This document shows, one piece after another, positions 50,870-59,837 of a stretch of 64,000 nucleotides of DNA (its first letter is position 1; each line of letters begins with the position of its first letter). The notes beneath the pieces are model-generated. The model had not been told where the DNA came from. It saw only the letters and a program-made list of their open reading frames with translations, and made no database searches. The position numbers were made by a program, and so were the translations under genes. The stretch is from Nocardia terpenica (GTDB taxonomy: Bacteria > Actinomycetota > Actinomycetes > Mycobacteriales > Mycobacteriaceae), in NCBI RefSeq assembly GCF_013186535.1, contig NZ_JABMCZ010000005.1:186001-250000 (forward strand), in the 5' to 3' direction.

Positions 50870-51125
50870 TTCGCCGTCCCCGGCCAAAAGCGTGCCGGGG
50901 ACCGACTTTGGTGCTGCGCAGCAGCCGGGGACCGACTTTGGTGCCGCGCAGCAGCCGGGGACCGACTTTGGTGCTGCGCACCAGCACGATCAGCAGCCCC
51001 ACCAGCAGGCACAGCAGAATTCCGGTGCCGATCCACACCTCGCTGCGGCTGTAGGCGGGCACATGCCCGGGGACGGCCGCCAGCGCGACCAGCACCGCAT
51101 CGGTCCCGGGCAGGGTGAACACCAT
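50814..51125 (-). CDS. small membrane protein with a decapeptide repeat tail
   Basis: 103 residues: a short N-terminal part (GTDAVLVALAAVPGHVPAYS), one transmembrane helix (WIGTGILLCLLVGLLIVLV), then three copies of a ten-residue basic repeat (STKVGPRLLR, GTKVGPRLLR, STKVGPRHAF) encoded by the 30-bp DNA repeat, and an Arg-rich tail. The last 56 bp overlap the ATPase gene end. The membrane part is plausible as a real small protein; the tail looks as if the reading frame was lengthened by spread of the repeat and the palindrome. ATG 51125. The function is unknown. Confidence 0.6.
   Translation of the reverse strand: MVFTLPGTDAVLVALAAVPGHVPAYSRSEVWIGTGILLCLLVGLLIVLVRSTKVGPRLLRGTKVGPRLLRSTKVGPRHAFGRGRRISPSSRGRRRILRRPGRR
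50877..50901. repeat. dispersed palindromic repeat, copy C
   Basis: TCCCCGGC-CAAAAGCGT-GCCGGGGA, 8-bp stem and 9-nt loop, eight bases after the ATPase stop. Same core as the elements at 13067 and 27808. Its right arm is shared with the first unit of the adjoining 30-bp tandem repeat. Confidence 0.65.
50894..50983. repeat. three tandem 30-bp repeats
   Basis: Units 50894-50923, 50924-50953 and 50954-50983 begin GCCGGGGACCGACTTTGGTG and continue (C/T)(T/C)GCGCA(G/C)CA; they differ at only two or three positions. The period is a multiple of three, so the minus-strand ORF stays open through them. Too few and too similar, with no spacers, to be CRISPR. Confidence 0.85.
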
Positions 51126-51167
51126 ATCTATACTGTGCCCTCCCCCACCGGTTCCCGCGGAATCGGG

Positions 51168-51890
51168 CTAGGTCTTCGTGGCGGCGTTCCGGGCGGCCGG
51201 GACGCGGGCGGCGAGGCCGTCGAGGGTGCATACGAGGCCGAAGTCGAAGGCGAGGGCACGCATGGTGTCGTGGTCGCCGCTGCGGACCGTCTCGCGGTAG
51301 TCGGCGATCATCTCCGGGTAGTCGGCGGCGACCTGTTCCAGGGTGGCCAGCATGGTGTCCCGGTCGAATTCCATCGCGCCCAGGGTTTTTCGGTAGGTGA
51401 TCTCCGGAAGGACCGTGCCCAGCACGTAACTCATCACCGTGCTGGTGGCCAGGTACACGTCGTTGCCCTCGAATCCGGCCTGCACGAACGCCCGGCGCAG
51501 GCGGTCGCCGATGCGGAAGGAGTTGGGGCCCAGGCTCGGTAACCGGCCGAGCAGTTCGGCGGCCCAGGGGTGTTCGAGCAGCGTGTCCCGCAGCCGATAG
51601 GCGAAGGTCCCCGCCACCTCGCGCCAGGACGTCTCGTCCTCGGGCAGCCGCACGCGCCCCCACATGCCGTCCATGACGAGCTCGAGCAGTTCGTTCTTGT
51701 TGGCGACGTACCAGTACAGGCTGGTCGCTCCCGCCCCGAGTTTGGCGCCGAGCTTGCGCATGCTCAGCGCCTCGAGCCCGTCGGCGTCCAGCAGTTCCGT
51801 CGCGGCGGCGACGATCTGCTCGCGGCCGAGGCCGGAGCTGCGGGGTTGGCGCGGGGGCCGGGTCCACACGGAGGAGAACTGCTTGGTCAC
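51168..51890 (-). CDS. TetR family regulator with TetR_C (tetracycline-repressor-like) domain
   Basis: 240-residue repressor. Helix-turn-helix ALSMRKLGAKLGAGATSLYW followed by YVANKNELLELVMDGMWG, the signature of the TetR/AcrR subgroup with a TetR_C-type ligand domain that often controls efflux. It is divergent from the DHA2 transporter at 51945 with a 54-bp gap holding ACTCG-N9-CGAGT (51908-51926), a possible operator overlapping both promoters. Control of that pump by its substrate is the likely circuit. Confidence 0.87.
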   Translation of the reverse strand: MTKQFSSVWTRPPRQPRSSGLGREQIVAAATELLDADGLEALSMRKLGAKLGAGATSLYWYVANKNELLELVMDGMWGRVRLPEDETSWREVAGTFAYRLRDTLLEHPWAAELLGRLPSLGPNSFRIGDRLRRAFVQAGFEGNDVYLATSTVMSYVLGTVLPEITYRKTLGAMEFDRDTMLATLEQVAADYPEMIADYRETVRSGDHDTMRALAFDFGLVCTLDGLAARVPAARNAATKT

Positions 51891-51944
51891 GACCTCGACC
51901 TTAATTCACTCGCACGGTGTTCGAGTTTATCGTACGTTGTGCCG

Positions 51945-53414
51945 GTGAATTCGAACGCTGTACGAGACATCGCGACTCCCGACCCGCGGCGCTGGTGGGT
52001 GCTGGGCGTGCTGTGTCTGTCGCTGTTGGTGCTGATGATCGACGGCACCGTCTTGAACGTGGCCATCCCGTCGCTGATCCGCGAATTGCACGCCTCCCCC
52101 TCGGATGTGCAGTGGATCCTCGACGCCTACACGCTGGTCTTCGCGGGCCTGCTGCTGACGGCGGGCAGCCTGTCCGACCGGTTCGGCCGCCGCCGCGCGC
52201 TGATCATCGGATTGAGCGTGTTCGGCGTGGCGTCGCTGGCGGCGACGCTGGCGACCGAGCCGTGGCAGGTGATCGCCGCGCGCGCCGCGATGGGTGTGGG
52301 CGGGTCGCTGCTGATGCCGTCGACGCTGTCGATCCTCATGGTCACCTTCGACGAGTCCGAGCGCCGCAAGGCCATGGCGGCCTGGTCGACGGTGTCGATC
52401 GTCGGCATCGTCGCGGGCCCGGTCCTGGGTGGCACACTGCTGCAACACTTCTGGTGGGGCTCGGTGTTCCTGGTGAACATTCCGGTGGCGGTGATCGCGA
52501 TCGCGGCCGCGCTGACGCTGATGCCCGAATCCCACGGCGAGCAGCGGCCGGTCGACCTGGTCGGGGTGGTGCTGTCGACGGTGGCGCTGATCGCGACCGT
52601 GTACGTGATCATCCAGCGGGAGTGGAACATTCCGGTGATCGTGCTGGCGGCGGTGGCGGCGCTGGGGTTCATGTTCTGGGAGTCGCGGTCGGCGCATCCG
52701 ATGCTGCCGCTGGGGGTGTTCCGCAGCCGCGATTTCACCGGCACCTGTCTCACGCTGCTGCTGATGGTGTTCGGCATGGGCGCGCTGATGCTGATGCTGA
52801 CCCAGTATCTGCAATTCGTGCTCGGCTACAGTCCGATGGCCGCGGGTCTGGCGCTGCTGCCGTACGCGGTGGCGTCGATGCTGTGCAACGGTCTGGGCGC
52901 GACGCTGGGCAAGTCGGTGAGCAACAAGATTCTGATCGTGTCGGGCCTGTTCGTGATGGCCGCAGGGTTCGCGGTGCTGGCCAATGCCACCAGCTATGTC
53001 TGGGTGCTGTCGGCCATGCTGGTGATGGGCGTGGGCGGCGGCCTGGCCGCTCCGGCCGCGTACGCGTCGATCATGAGCGCCATCCCGCTCGAGCACGCCG
53101 GGGTGGGCTCGGCCATGAACGACACCATTCAGCAGGTCGGCATGGCGCTCAGCATCGCCCTGCTCGGCAGCGTGCTGGCCGGGGTGTTCACCTCGCACAT
53201 GCCCGCCGACGTTCCCGCCGCGGCCCGCGAATCCATCGGCGCCGCTTTCCAATTCGGCTACATCGAACCGGCGAGGTCGGCGTTCACCGCGGCCATGTCG
53301 ACGGGTTCGTGGATCAGCGCGGCGTTCAGCGCGGGCGCGGCGGTGCTGGGCATCTTCCTGCTGCGCGGCCGCAAACCCGTTGCCCCGCAGCCGGAGAACG
53401 CGCCGGTGTCGTGA
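51945..53414 (+). CDS. MFS DHA2-family drug efflux transporter (14 spans)
   Basis: 489-residue proton-coupled exporter of the EmrB/QacA (DHA2) type. Motif D/E region VLMIDGTVLNVAIPSLIREL, motif A GSLSDRFGRRRALIIGLSVF, and motif C IVGIVAGPVLGGTLL are clear. GTG 51945 is taken as start, with a GTG two codons earlier also possible; no good Shine-Dalgarno, so it may be leaderless. Divergent from a TetR-type regulator that probably represses it. Substrate unknown; the family handles lipophilic and cationic drugs. Its stop abuts the convergent cyclase gene. Confidence 0.87.
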   Translation: MNSNAVRDIATPDPRRWWVLGVLCLSLLVLMIDGTVLNVAIPSLIRELHASPSDVQWILDAYTLVFAGLLLTAGSLSDRFGRRRALIIGLSVFGVASLAATLATEPWQVIAARAAMGVGGSLLMPSTLSILMVTFDESERRKAMAAWSTVSIVGIVAGPVLGGTLLQHFWWGSVFLVNIPVAVIAIAAALTLMPESHGEQRPVDLVGVVLSTVALIATVYVIIQREWNIPVIVLAAVAALGFMFWESRSAHPMLPLGVFRSRDFTGTCLTLLLMVFGMGALMLMLTQYLQFVLGYSPMAAGLALLPYAVASMLCNGLGATLGKSVSNKILIVSGLFVMAAGFAVLANATSYVWVLSAMLVMGVGGGLAAPAAYASIMSAIPLEHAGVGSAMNDTIQQVGMALSIALLGSVLAGVFTSHMPADVPAAARESIGAAFQFGYIEPARSAFTAAMSTGSWISAAFSAGAAVLGIFLLRGRKPVAPQPENAPVS

Positions 53415-54188
53415 TCAGTCGTCGAGGATGGCGACGGCGCGGGTCCACCCGGCCGAGGCGGCATGGACCTTCACCGGGAAGCAGCTGACCAGGAACCCGT
53501 CGCCGGGCAGCTGGTCGAGGTTGCCGAGCTTCTCCAGGTGGCAGTAGCCGATATCGCGGCCCGCGCGGTGGCCTTCCCAAATCAGCCCGGCGTCACCGGT
53601 TTCGGCGTAGCGGCGGGCGGTGTAACCGAACGGGGCGTCCCAGCTCCAGGCATCGGTGCCGGTGACGCGCACGCCCTGCTCGAGCAGGTGCAGGGTGGCG
53701 TCGCGGCCGATGCCGCACCCGGAGTCGACATAGTCGTCCTCGCCGTAGCGGCCGCCCGCGCGAGTGTTGACCAGCACGATCTCGAGCGGGGCGAGGGTGT
53801 GGCCGATGGCGTCGAGGGCGGCATCGATATCGTCGGGGGTGGCCACGTATCCGTCGGGCAGGTGCCGCAGATCCAGTTTCACGCCCGGCCGATAGCACCA
53901 CTCCAGCGGCACCTCGTCGATGGTGGCCGCGCGCTGGCCGTGGTTCATGGTGGAGGCGAAGTGGTAGGGCGCGTCCAGGTGGGTGCCGTTGTGGGTGGAC
54001 ATCGTCACCCGCTCCACCGCCCAGCCCTCGCCGTCGGGCAGCTCCTCGGCCCGCAGCCCGGGGAAATAGCCGAGCACGTCGGCGACGGTGTCGCGGTGAT
54101 CGAAGTATTCGATGCTCGGCAGCAATCCCGGTGGGTCCGAAGCGATTCCACCGCGCAACGCCACGGAGATATCGATGAGTTTCGCCAT
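53415..54188 (-). CDS. cyclase family (kynurenine-formamidase-like) metal hydrolase
   Basis: 257-residue Zn/Mn hydrolase of the cyclase/KynB family, acting on amides or lactones. The signature STHNGTHLDAPYHFAS contains the HxGTHxD-x3-H metal ligands; TGTDAWSWDAPFG and GYCHLEKLGNLDQLPGDGFL follow in the conserved order. ATG 54188 has GGGAGG upstream and is preferred to a longer frame. No tryptophan-catabolism genes are nearby, so the true substrate is unknown. Convergent with the DHA2 transporter, with no gap. Confidence 0.86.
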   Translation of the reverse strand: MAKLIDISVALRGGIASDPPGLLPSIEYFDHRDTVADVLGYFPGLRAEELPDGEGWAVERVTMSTHNGTHLDAPYHFASTMNHGQRAATIDEVPLEWCYRPGVKLDLRHLPDGYVATPDDIDAALDAIGHTLAPLEIVLVNTRAGGRYGEDDYVDSGCGIGRDATLHLLEQGVRVTGTDAWSWDAPFGYTARRYAETGDAGLIWEGHRAGRDIGYCHLEKLGNLDQLPGDGFLVSCFPVKVHAASAGWTRAVAILDD

Positions 54189-54314
54189 CACGGTCCTCCC
54201 GCCGGGGTGTTCGTACCGCTCCAGTGTCGCCGCCGCGGCCCGATCACGCGCGAGAACCCCCGGCGCGGCCGACCGTCCCGTCGGTCGCACCGAGGGTCCC
54301 GGTGCGGCTGTCGG

Positions 54315-54983
54315 CTACTTCGCCGGGCACTGCTTCCACGCGAAGTGATAGGTGGTGGTGATGCTGCCGTCGGTGGAGTCCATCGTGATGAAGCTGGTGG
54401 TCTTGTGGGGATCGGAGCTACCGGCGTTGGCGCGCAGTTCGGTGTTGATGTCGAAATCGCGGAATTCACCGCACGGCATGAACACGACCGAACCGACATC
54501 GGTGGAGTCGGTATTCTGCCAGTCGTCCTCGAACGGACCGGTCATGGGATGGTCGACGTATGCGGTGGGCGAATCACCCTGGAAGTAGTACCGGGCCCGT
54601 TCCAGCGCGGTGGCCCCGGCCTCCAGATGCGCGAATCCGCGGTAGTCGGCCTCGGCGATGCCGTAGGTGAAGCCCTGCGGGACATGCACTCTCAGGTCGA
54701 GCTGGCAGTTCTTCCGGAAATCGGTCGGCTGCGAGCCCACCCCGACCTGCGCGGTGTACTCGCTGTAGGTGACGGTGAAGGCGGTGTTGTCGGGCGCGAC
54801 CGCGACGGCCGCCGTGTCCTGCGGACATCCGGACCCATTGACGGTCACGACGTCGATGGTGATCTTGTCCTGTGGTGGGTTGTCGCTCCACACGGACGAG
54901 GGCGCGCCGGACGCCGGTGATCCGGACAGCGGAATGGCGAACGCGAAAAGAGCGGCACCGAACGCGGCGAATTTCTTGAACAT
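54315..54983 (-). CDS. secreted DUF4360 protein
   Basis: 222 residues with a signal peptide (MFKKFAAFGAALFAFAIPLS, cleavage near ASGAP). The mature part shows the DUF4360 pattern: NGSGCPQDTAAVAVAPDNTA FTVTYSEYTA, KNCQLDLRVHVPQGFTYGIA EADYRGFAHL, and VVFMPCGEFRDFDINTELRA, with four Cys likely paired. Function of the family, found in actinomycetes and fungi, is unknown. The ATG has GAGGAA upstream. A 407-bp divergent region separates it from the small gene at 55391. Confidence 0.85.
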   Translation of the reverse strand: MFKKFAAFGAALFAFAIPLSGSPASGAPSSVWSDNPPQDKITIDVVTVNGSGCPQDTAAVAVAPDNTAFTVTYSEYTAQVGVGSQPTDFRKNCQLDLRVHVPQGFTYGIAEADYRGFAHLEAGATALERARYYFQGDSPTAYVDHPMTGPFEDDWQNTDSTDVGSVVFMPCGEFRDFDINTELRANAGSSDPHKTTSFITMDSTDGSITTTYHFAWKQCPAK

Positions 54984-55390
54984 GATTCCTCACGATGCTC
55001 CGGGTGACGATCCGGTAGACACCTCACTGTAGGCATCGCGGGACCGAATCCAGAACCTTTCTCGCGCCGCCGCTTTCGGCCCCCTACCAATTCTCCGAGC
55101 GCACGCCGATTGGCACGGACAAGAATTGAAATGTCATGCGCGAAGGAGTGATCGGTCACCGGATCTCGCATAATTCTTCCGGCCGGAAATGCACTACCCC
55201 CCGGGTGGTATCCGAGTAATTTTCGACCCTTACCCGTCCTCACCAGTTTTGTGATCTAGATCACTTTCGGGTTTGAAAAGTGCCCCGCGTCACAATCTCT
55301 TCTCCGATCGCGCGGGTAGGCGCACTCTCATAGATAGCTGTCAGTTTGCTGTTCGGATGCTCGTCCCCACCGAGACCACTGGGAGATGTC
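54984..55390. other. divergent intergenic region
   Basis: No credible coding sequence. It must contain the promoters of the DUF4360 gene (leftward) and of the 59-aa gene (rightward), and it holds the CRP-like palindrome at 55250-55265. Composition is visibly more AT-rich than the coding regions around it. Confidence 0.6.
55250..55265. promoter_or_regulatory. CRP-like binding site
   Basis: TGTGATCTAGATCACT contains the perfect 14-bp palindrome GTGATCTAGATCAC and fits the actinobacterial CRP consensus TGTGA-N6-TCACA at 9 of 10 fixed positions. It lies 126 bp before the small gene at 55391 and about 265 bp before the DUF4360 start. Confidence 0.6.
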
Positions 55391-55570
55391 ATGCAGAGTT
55401 CAGCCGAGAGCAGGGATCTGGTGGCGACGCGGTATGCCAGCTGCCGGGTGGATCCGGGACCGATGCCGACCGATCACGCGCGGATCGTGCTGAGCCTGCA
55501 CGCCGGGCACGGGCCGGGGTGCAGCCAGTATCTGGCGGCGCTGCGGTCGATCTCGACGCTGCTGGACTGA
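55391..55570 (+). CDS. small protein of unknown function
   Basis: 59 residues: SSAESRDLVATRYASCRVDP, GPMPTDHARIVLSLHAGHGP, then GCSQYLAALRSISTLLD; soluble, with two Cys and two His in the middle. ATG with GGGAG five bases upstream, well placed after a 407-bp promoter region with a CRP-like site. The Cys-x-n-His-x-x-His-x-x-x-Cys arrangement could bind a metal, but this is speculation. No family recognised. The next gene is convergent, with an 8-bp gap. Confidence 0.6.
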   Translation: MQSSAESRDLVATRYASCRVDPGPMPTDHARIVLSLHAGHGPGCSQYLAALRSISTLLD

Positions 55571-55578
55571 GTTCGACC

Positions 55579-56061
55579 TCATCCGGCGGGTTCGGGGTCG
55601 TAGCCCTTGATCAGCTCGGTGGCGCCGCGGGCCGCGGGCCAGCAGTGGATGAACAGCCGCTGCCGGGCGACCGGATCGTCCGGATCGTCGTCGTAGTCGG
55701 GTTCGTTCTCGAACGGGTTGCAGGCGATGCTGACGCGTAGCCGGAGCCAGCCGCGCGGGACGGTGACCCGGTCGTCGGCGTCGGGCACCCAGGTGGGGCT
55801 GCTGACGACCAGATACCCGGAGTCGACGCGCAGGCTGAACTCCAGGACCGCGTCGAAGTCGTGGGTGTGCTCGCTGGTCGGGATCTCGGTGACCTCGAAG
55901 GCGATCAGGACATTGGTGTTGACGCCGGTCAGGATGCCGACGGCGTCCTCGGCCAGGGTGAGGGGATAGTCGGTCCACTCGTCCCAGGGGTGGTTGACGG
56001 AGTCGGCGTCGAACAGGTGGATCTGGTTGTAGTCGGAGAAGATGGTCCGCTCGATCGGCAC
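55579..56061 (-). CDS. protein of unknown function
   Basis: 160-residue soluble, acidic protein rich in beta-type segments: IFSDYNQIHLFDADSVNHPW at the start, LRVDSGYLVVSSPTWVPDAD in the centre, and RLRVSIACNPFENEPDYDDD PDDP near the end. The general layout recalls small immunity-like or ComJ-like domains, but I cannot assign it. GTG 56061 with AAGGGAA just upstream is preferred; the open frame continues for hundreds of codons without similarity as the shadow of the transporter gene. Confidence 0.65.
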   Translation of the reverse strand: MPIERTIFSDYNQIHLFDADSVNHPWDEWTDYPLTLAEDAVGILTGVNTNVLIAFEVTEIPTSEHTHDFDAVLEFSLRVDSGYLVVSSPTWVPDADDRVTVPRGWLRLRVSIACNPFENEPDYDDDPDDPVARQRLFIHCWPAARGATELIKGYDPEPAG

Positions 56062-56183
56062 AGATTCCCTTGTACTCCTCGAACGCCGCGCTCTCCACTC
56101 GGAACCGCGAGTTCCATCGACGCCGGAAGGCCGCGCGGCGCACCGGTTTTCACCGGCGCGGCGCGCGGCCCCGGGTGTATCGC

Positions 56184-57722
56184 TCAGTGCCCCAGCATGA
56201 CCGGGGCCTGCTCCCCCTCCGGGAGGGCGGGTTTGCTGCGCGGCAGGAACGCGGCCGGGATCAGGGTGACCACGACGAGCGCGATCACCAGGATGTAGGT
56301 GTGCGCGAATGCGCTTGCGGCCTGGTCGAATCCGGTGCTCAGCGCGCCGGGCGGCAGCTTCTGGGCGATGGTGGGGTCGAAGTGCGAACCGATCGCGGCC
56401 CCGGCCAGCGGATGGCTGTTGAGGGCGTTGGTCAGCACCACCGACATGAGCGCGGTGCCGATGGAGCCCGCGGCCTGGTTGACGATGTTCATCAGCGTCG
56501 AACCGCGCGCCACCTGGTCGTGGGTGAGGGTCTGGATGGCGGCGGTCATGGTCGGCATCATGGTGCAGCCCATGCCCAGCCCCATCACGAACAGCGCGGC
56601 CAGCATCCACGGGTACGGGGTGTCGGCCTTCAGCTGGGTGAAGAACACCGTGCCGATCCCGATCACCGTCAGGCCCGCGAGCACGATCTTGCCGGGGCCG
56701 ATCTTGTCGACCAGGCGGCCGCCGATCGGCATGGTGAGCATGGCGCCCAAACCCATGGGGGCGGTGAGCCATCCGGTCCACAGCGGGGTCTCGCCGCGCA
56801 CCTGTTGCAGATACGACGGCAGCAGGATTCCGGAGCCCATGAACGCGATGGCGAACAGCATGGCGGTGAGCACCGCCAGGGTCAGCGCCCGGTTCTTGAA
56901 CAGCCGCAGGTCGATGAGCGGATGGTCGGTGCGCAGCGCGTGGAAGACGAACGCCACCATCAGCACCAGTCCGATCGCGGCCGGGATCAGCACCTTCGGG
57001 GCGGCGAGGGTGTGCTCCTCGGGGATGGAGGACACGCCGAACAGGAACAGCGCCAGGCCCGGTGAGGCCAGCACCATGCCGAGGAAGTCGAACGACTGCG
57101 ACGGTTCGGGTTTGTCGGCGGGGAACACGATGGCCGCCAGCGCCAGCGCGATGATGCCGACGGGCAGGTTGATGAGGAAGATCCAGTGCCAGCTGAAGCT
57201 GCCGATCAGCCAGCCGCCCAGGATGGGGCCGAGGATCGGGCCCAGCAGCATGGGCACGCCGAGCACGGCCATCACGCGGCCGACCCGCTGCGGCCCGGCG
57301 GCGTGGGTCATGATGGTCATGCCCAGCGGCATCAGCATGCCGCCGCCGAAGCCCTGGATCACGCGAAAGGCGATGAGCGACTCGATATTCCAGGCGAACG
57401 AGCACAGCACGGAGCCGAGCACGAAGAACGTCAGCGCCAGCATGTACAGGCGCTTGGTGCCGAACCGGTCGGCGGCCCACCCGGTCAGCGGGATGACGCT
57501 CGCCAGGGCCAGCGTGTAGCCGGTCATGGTCCAGGCGGCGACGGCGTAGCTGGTGGAGAAGGTGTGCTGGAAGGTGGGCAGTGCCACGGTGACGACGGTG
57601 ACGTCGAGGATCGACATGATCGCGCCGAGCACGACCACGCCGGCCACTTTGAACACGCCGGCATCGAGTGCGTCGGATGCGGGCTCGGGCCCCGCGGCCC
57701 GGGTATCCGGAGGATGGGTCAC
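56184..57722 (-). CDS. MFS DHA2-family multidrug efflux transporter, EmrB-like (14 spans)
   Basis: 512-residue proton-driven exporter. Early motif ILDVTVVTVALPTFQHTF (motif D1), motif A GWAADRFGTKRLYMLALTFF, the antiporter motif C MLLGPILGPILGGWLIGSFS and a second motif-A-like GGRLVDKIGPGK fit the DHA2 14-TM drug pumps. Length is normal. No regulator is adjacent on either side. A different, less similar DHA2 pump is at 51945. ATG 57722 is 60 bp from the ctaD stop, so it may be cotranscribed with or follow ctaD. Confidence 0.88.
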   Translation of the reverse strand: MTHPPDTRAAGPEPASDALDAGVFKVAGVVVLGAIMSILDVTVVTVALPTFQHTFSTSYAVAAWTMTGYTLALASVIPLTGWAADRFGTKRLYMLALTFFVLGSVLCSFAWNIESLIAFRVIQGFGGGMLMPLGMTIMTHAAGPQRVGRVMAVLGVPMLLGPILGPILGGWLIGSFSWHWIFLINLPVGIIALALAAIVFPADKPEPSQSFDFLGMVLASPGLALFLFGVSSIPEEHTLAAPKVLIPAAIGLVLMVAFVFHALRTDHPLIDLRLFKNRALTLAVLTAMLFAIAFMGSGILLPSYLQQVRGETPLWTGWLTAPMGLGAMLTMPIGGRLVDKIGPGKIVLAGLTVIGIGTVFFTQLKADTPYPWMLAALFVMGLGMGCTMMPTMTAAIQTLTHDQVARGSTLMNIVNQAAGSIGTALMSVVLTNALNSHPLAGAAIGSHFDPTIAQKLPPGALSTGFDQAASAFAHTYILVIALVVVTLIPAAFLPRSKPALPEGEQAPVMLGH

Positions 57723-57782
57723 CGCTTAAGCCTGCCAGCCGGACGGTGGCTGTACCACCACTATTTTGCCGAAACCGGACGG

Positions 57783-59528
57783 TTATTTCTCGGCGGCGCT
57801 GGGTGCGGGGGTTTCCTCGACGTGGGTCTTGGGTGAGCCCCAGCCGACGTGGGCCTCGGCCCGCATCCGCTCCACCATGTGCGGATAGTGCAACTCGAAC
57901 GCCGGACGCTCCGAACGGATTCGGGGCAGCTCGTAGAAATTGTGCCGCGGCGGCGGGCACGACGTCGCCCACTCGAGGGAGTTGCCGTAACCCCACGGGT
58001 CGTCCACGGTCACCACCTCGCCGTACCGGTAGCTCTTGAAGACGTTCCAGAGGAACGGCAGCGTGGAAGCGCCCAGGACGAACGAGCCGATGGTGGACAC
58101 CGTATTGAGGACGGTGAATCCGTCGCTGGGCAGGTAGTCGGCGTAACGGCGCGGCATGCCCTGCGCACCGAGCCAGTGCTGCACCAGGAAGGTGGTGTGG
58201 AAACCGATCACCGTCGCCCAGAAGTGCCACTTGCCCAGGCGTTCGTCCATCATGCGGCCGGTCATCTTCGGGAACCAGAAATAGATACCCGCATACGTGG
58301 CGAACACGATGGTGCCGAACAGCACGTAGTGGAAGTGCGCCACCACGAAATAGGTATCCGACACATGGAAATCCAGCGGCGGGCTCGCCAGGATCACACC
58401 CGACAACCCACCGAACAGGAACGTCACGATGAACCCGACCGAGAACAACATCGGCGACTCGAACGTCAACTGACCCCGCCACATGGTGCCGATCCAGTTG
58501 AAGAACTTCACCCCCGTCGGCACCGCGATCAAGAACGTCATGAACGAGAAGTACGGCAGCAACACCGCACCGGTGGCGTACATGTGATGCGCCCACACCG
58601 CGATCGACAACGCCGCGATCCCCAACGTCGCATACACCAGCGTGGTGTACCCGAAGATCGGCTTACGGCTGAACACCGGGAAGATCTCCGACACGATCCC
58701 GAAGAACGGCAACGCGATGATGTACACCTCCGGATGCCCGAAATACCAGAACAGGTGCTGCCACAGCAGCACGCCGCCGGTGGCGGGATCGTAGATGTGC
58801 CCGCCCAGGTGCCGATCCACCATCAGACCCATCAGCGCGGCGGTGAGGATCGGAAACGCCAGCAGCACAAGCACACTGGTGACCGCGATGTTCCAGGTGA
58901 AGATCGGCATCCGGAACAGCGTCATCCCGGGGCAGCGCAGCACCACCACGGTGGTGAGCATATTGACGCCACCCAGGATGGTGCCCAGGCCGGAGACGGC
59001 CAGGCCCATGATCCACAGGTCCGCGCCCACGCCCGGGGAGTGCACGATATCCGACAGCGGCGTGTACGCCGTCCAGCCGAAGTCGGCCGCGCCGTTGGGG
59101 GTGAGGAACCCGGCGGTCGCCATGGTCGCGCCGAACAGATACAGCCAGTAGCTGAACGCGTTCAGGCGCGGGAAGGCGACGTCGGGCGCCCCGATCTGCA
59201 AGGGCAGCACCACATTCGCGAAGCCGAACACGATCGGGGTGGCGTAGAACAGCAGCATGATCGTGCCGTGCATGGTGAACAGCTGGTTGAACTGCTCGGT
59301 CGACAGGAACTGCAGGCCCGGCCGCGCCAGCTCGGCCCGCATCAGCATCGCCAGCAGACCACCGACCAGGAAGAACGCGATCGAGGTCACCAGATACATC
59401 TGACCGAGCAGCTTCGGATCGGTGGTGATGAGCACCTCGCGGATCACCGCCCCGCGGGGTCGATGCCGCGGCGGATACGGCCGCTGGGCCTGGGCCGGTC
59501 CCTCGGGGCGGGGCGTCACGGCGGTCAC
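57783..59528 (-). CDS. ctaD: cytochrome c oxidase subunit I (aa3 type)
   Basis: Catalytic subunit of the terminal oxidase, 581 residues with 12 spans. Haem a and a3/CuB ligands are visible: [13 protein letters not shown] (His), [20 protein letters not shown] (CuB His and the His-Tyr crosslink), WAHHMYATG (two CuB His), and [17 protein letters not shown] (haem ligands). The C-tail is short and polar. GTG 59528 is preceded by AGGAGG six bases upstream. It is isolated from ctaC/E and the qcr genes, as usual for ctaD in mycolic-acid actinomycetes. Used for respiration via the cytochrome bcc-aa3 supercomplex. Confidence 0.96.
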   Translation of the reverse strand: MTAVTPRPEGPAQAQRPYPPRHRPRGAVIREVLITTDPKLLGQMYLVTSIAFFLVGGLLAMLMRAELARPGLQFLSTEQFNQLFTMHGTIMLLFYATPIVFGFANVVLPLQIGAPDVAFPRLNAFSYWLYLFGATMATAGFLTPNGAADFGWTAYTPLSDIVHSPGVGADLWIMGLAVSGLGTILGGVNMLTTVVVLRCPGMTLFRMPIFTWNIAVTSVLVLLAFPILTAALMGLMVDRHLGGHIYDPATGGVLLWQHLFWYFGHPEVYIIALPFFGIVSEIFPVFSRKPIFGYTTLVYATLGIAALSIAVWAHHMYATGAVLLPYFSFMTFLIAVPTGVKFFNWIGTMWRGQLTFESPMLFSVGFIVTFLFGGLSGVILASPPLDFHVSDTYFVVAHFHYVLFGTIVFATYAGIYFWFPKMTGRMMDERLGKWHFWATVIGFHTTFLVQHWLGAQGMPRRYADYLPSDGFTVLNTVSTIGSFVLGASTLPFLWNVFKSYRYGEVVTVDDPWGYGNSLEWATSCPPPRHNFYELPRIRSERPAFELHYPHMVERMRAEAHVGWGSPKTHVEETPAPSAAEK

Positions 59529-59837
59529 GAGATCCTCCTCGAACTTCGTCGATCGAGCACAACCTCTGGCAACAGCTCAGCACGCGAGATCAGCATACGT
59601 GCGGCAATCGTAGGCGTCCCCGCCCGGGCGGCGTCGCCGAGTCCGGAACCGCATGCCTCGACGACGCCGCGTCCGGCCGGGAAGGACCGCGGTTAGCGCA
59701 AACCTCCAGGACTGTGCAAGCCCAGAGCGCCGACGCGTCATCGGCGCCCCACACACCCTGGCGACCACGACCAATTCCCGCGGCACACGGTACAGCCCCT
59801 ACCGCGCCGAAGGGTCATATCCGCCCGGCGTGTTGCC
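59529..59837. other. 309-bp region upstream of ctaD
   Basis: Holds the ctaD promoter and leader. Only an Arg-rich 69-codon frame on the minus strand crosses it, without start signal or similarity. I see no clear hairpin or operator. Confidence 0.5.

Noticed and set aside
50894..50983. CRISPR array from the 30-bp repeats
   Set aside because: Units are directly adjacent with no spacers, number only three, and no cas genes are seen.
51945..51970. SOS box near TCGAACGCTGTACGAG
   Set aside because: Only one half matches TCGAAC-N4-GTTCGA, and it lies inside the start of the transporter gene.
55579..58596. Very long minus-strand open frame (over 1000 codons)
   Set aside because: Most of it is the shadow of the EmrB-like transporter and ctaD in another frame with Arg-rich nonsense; only the last 160 codons with their own RBS look real.
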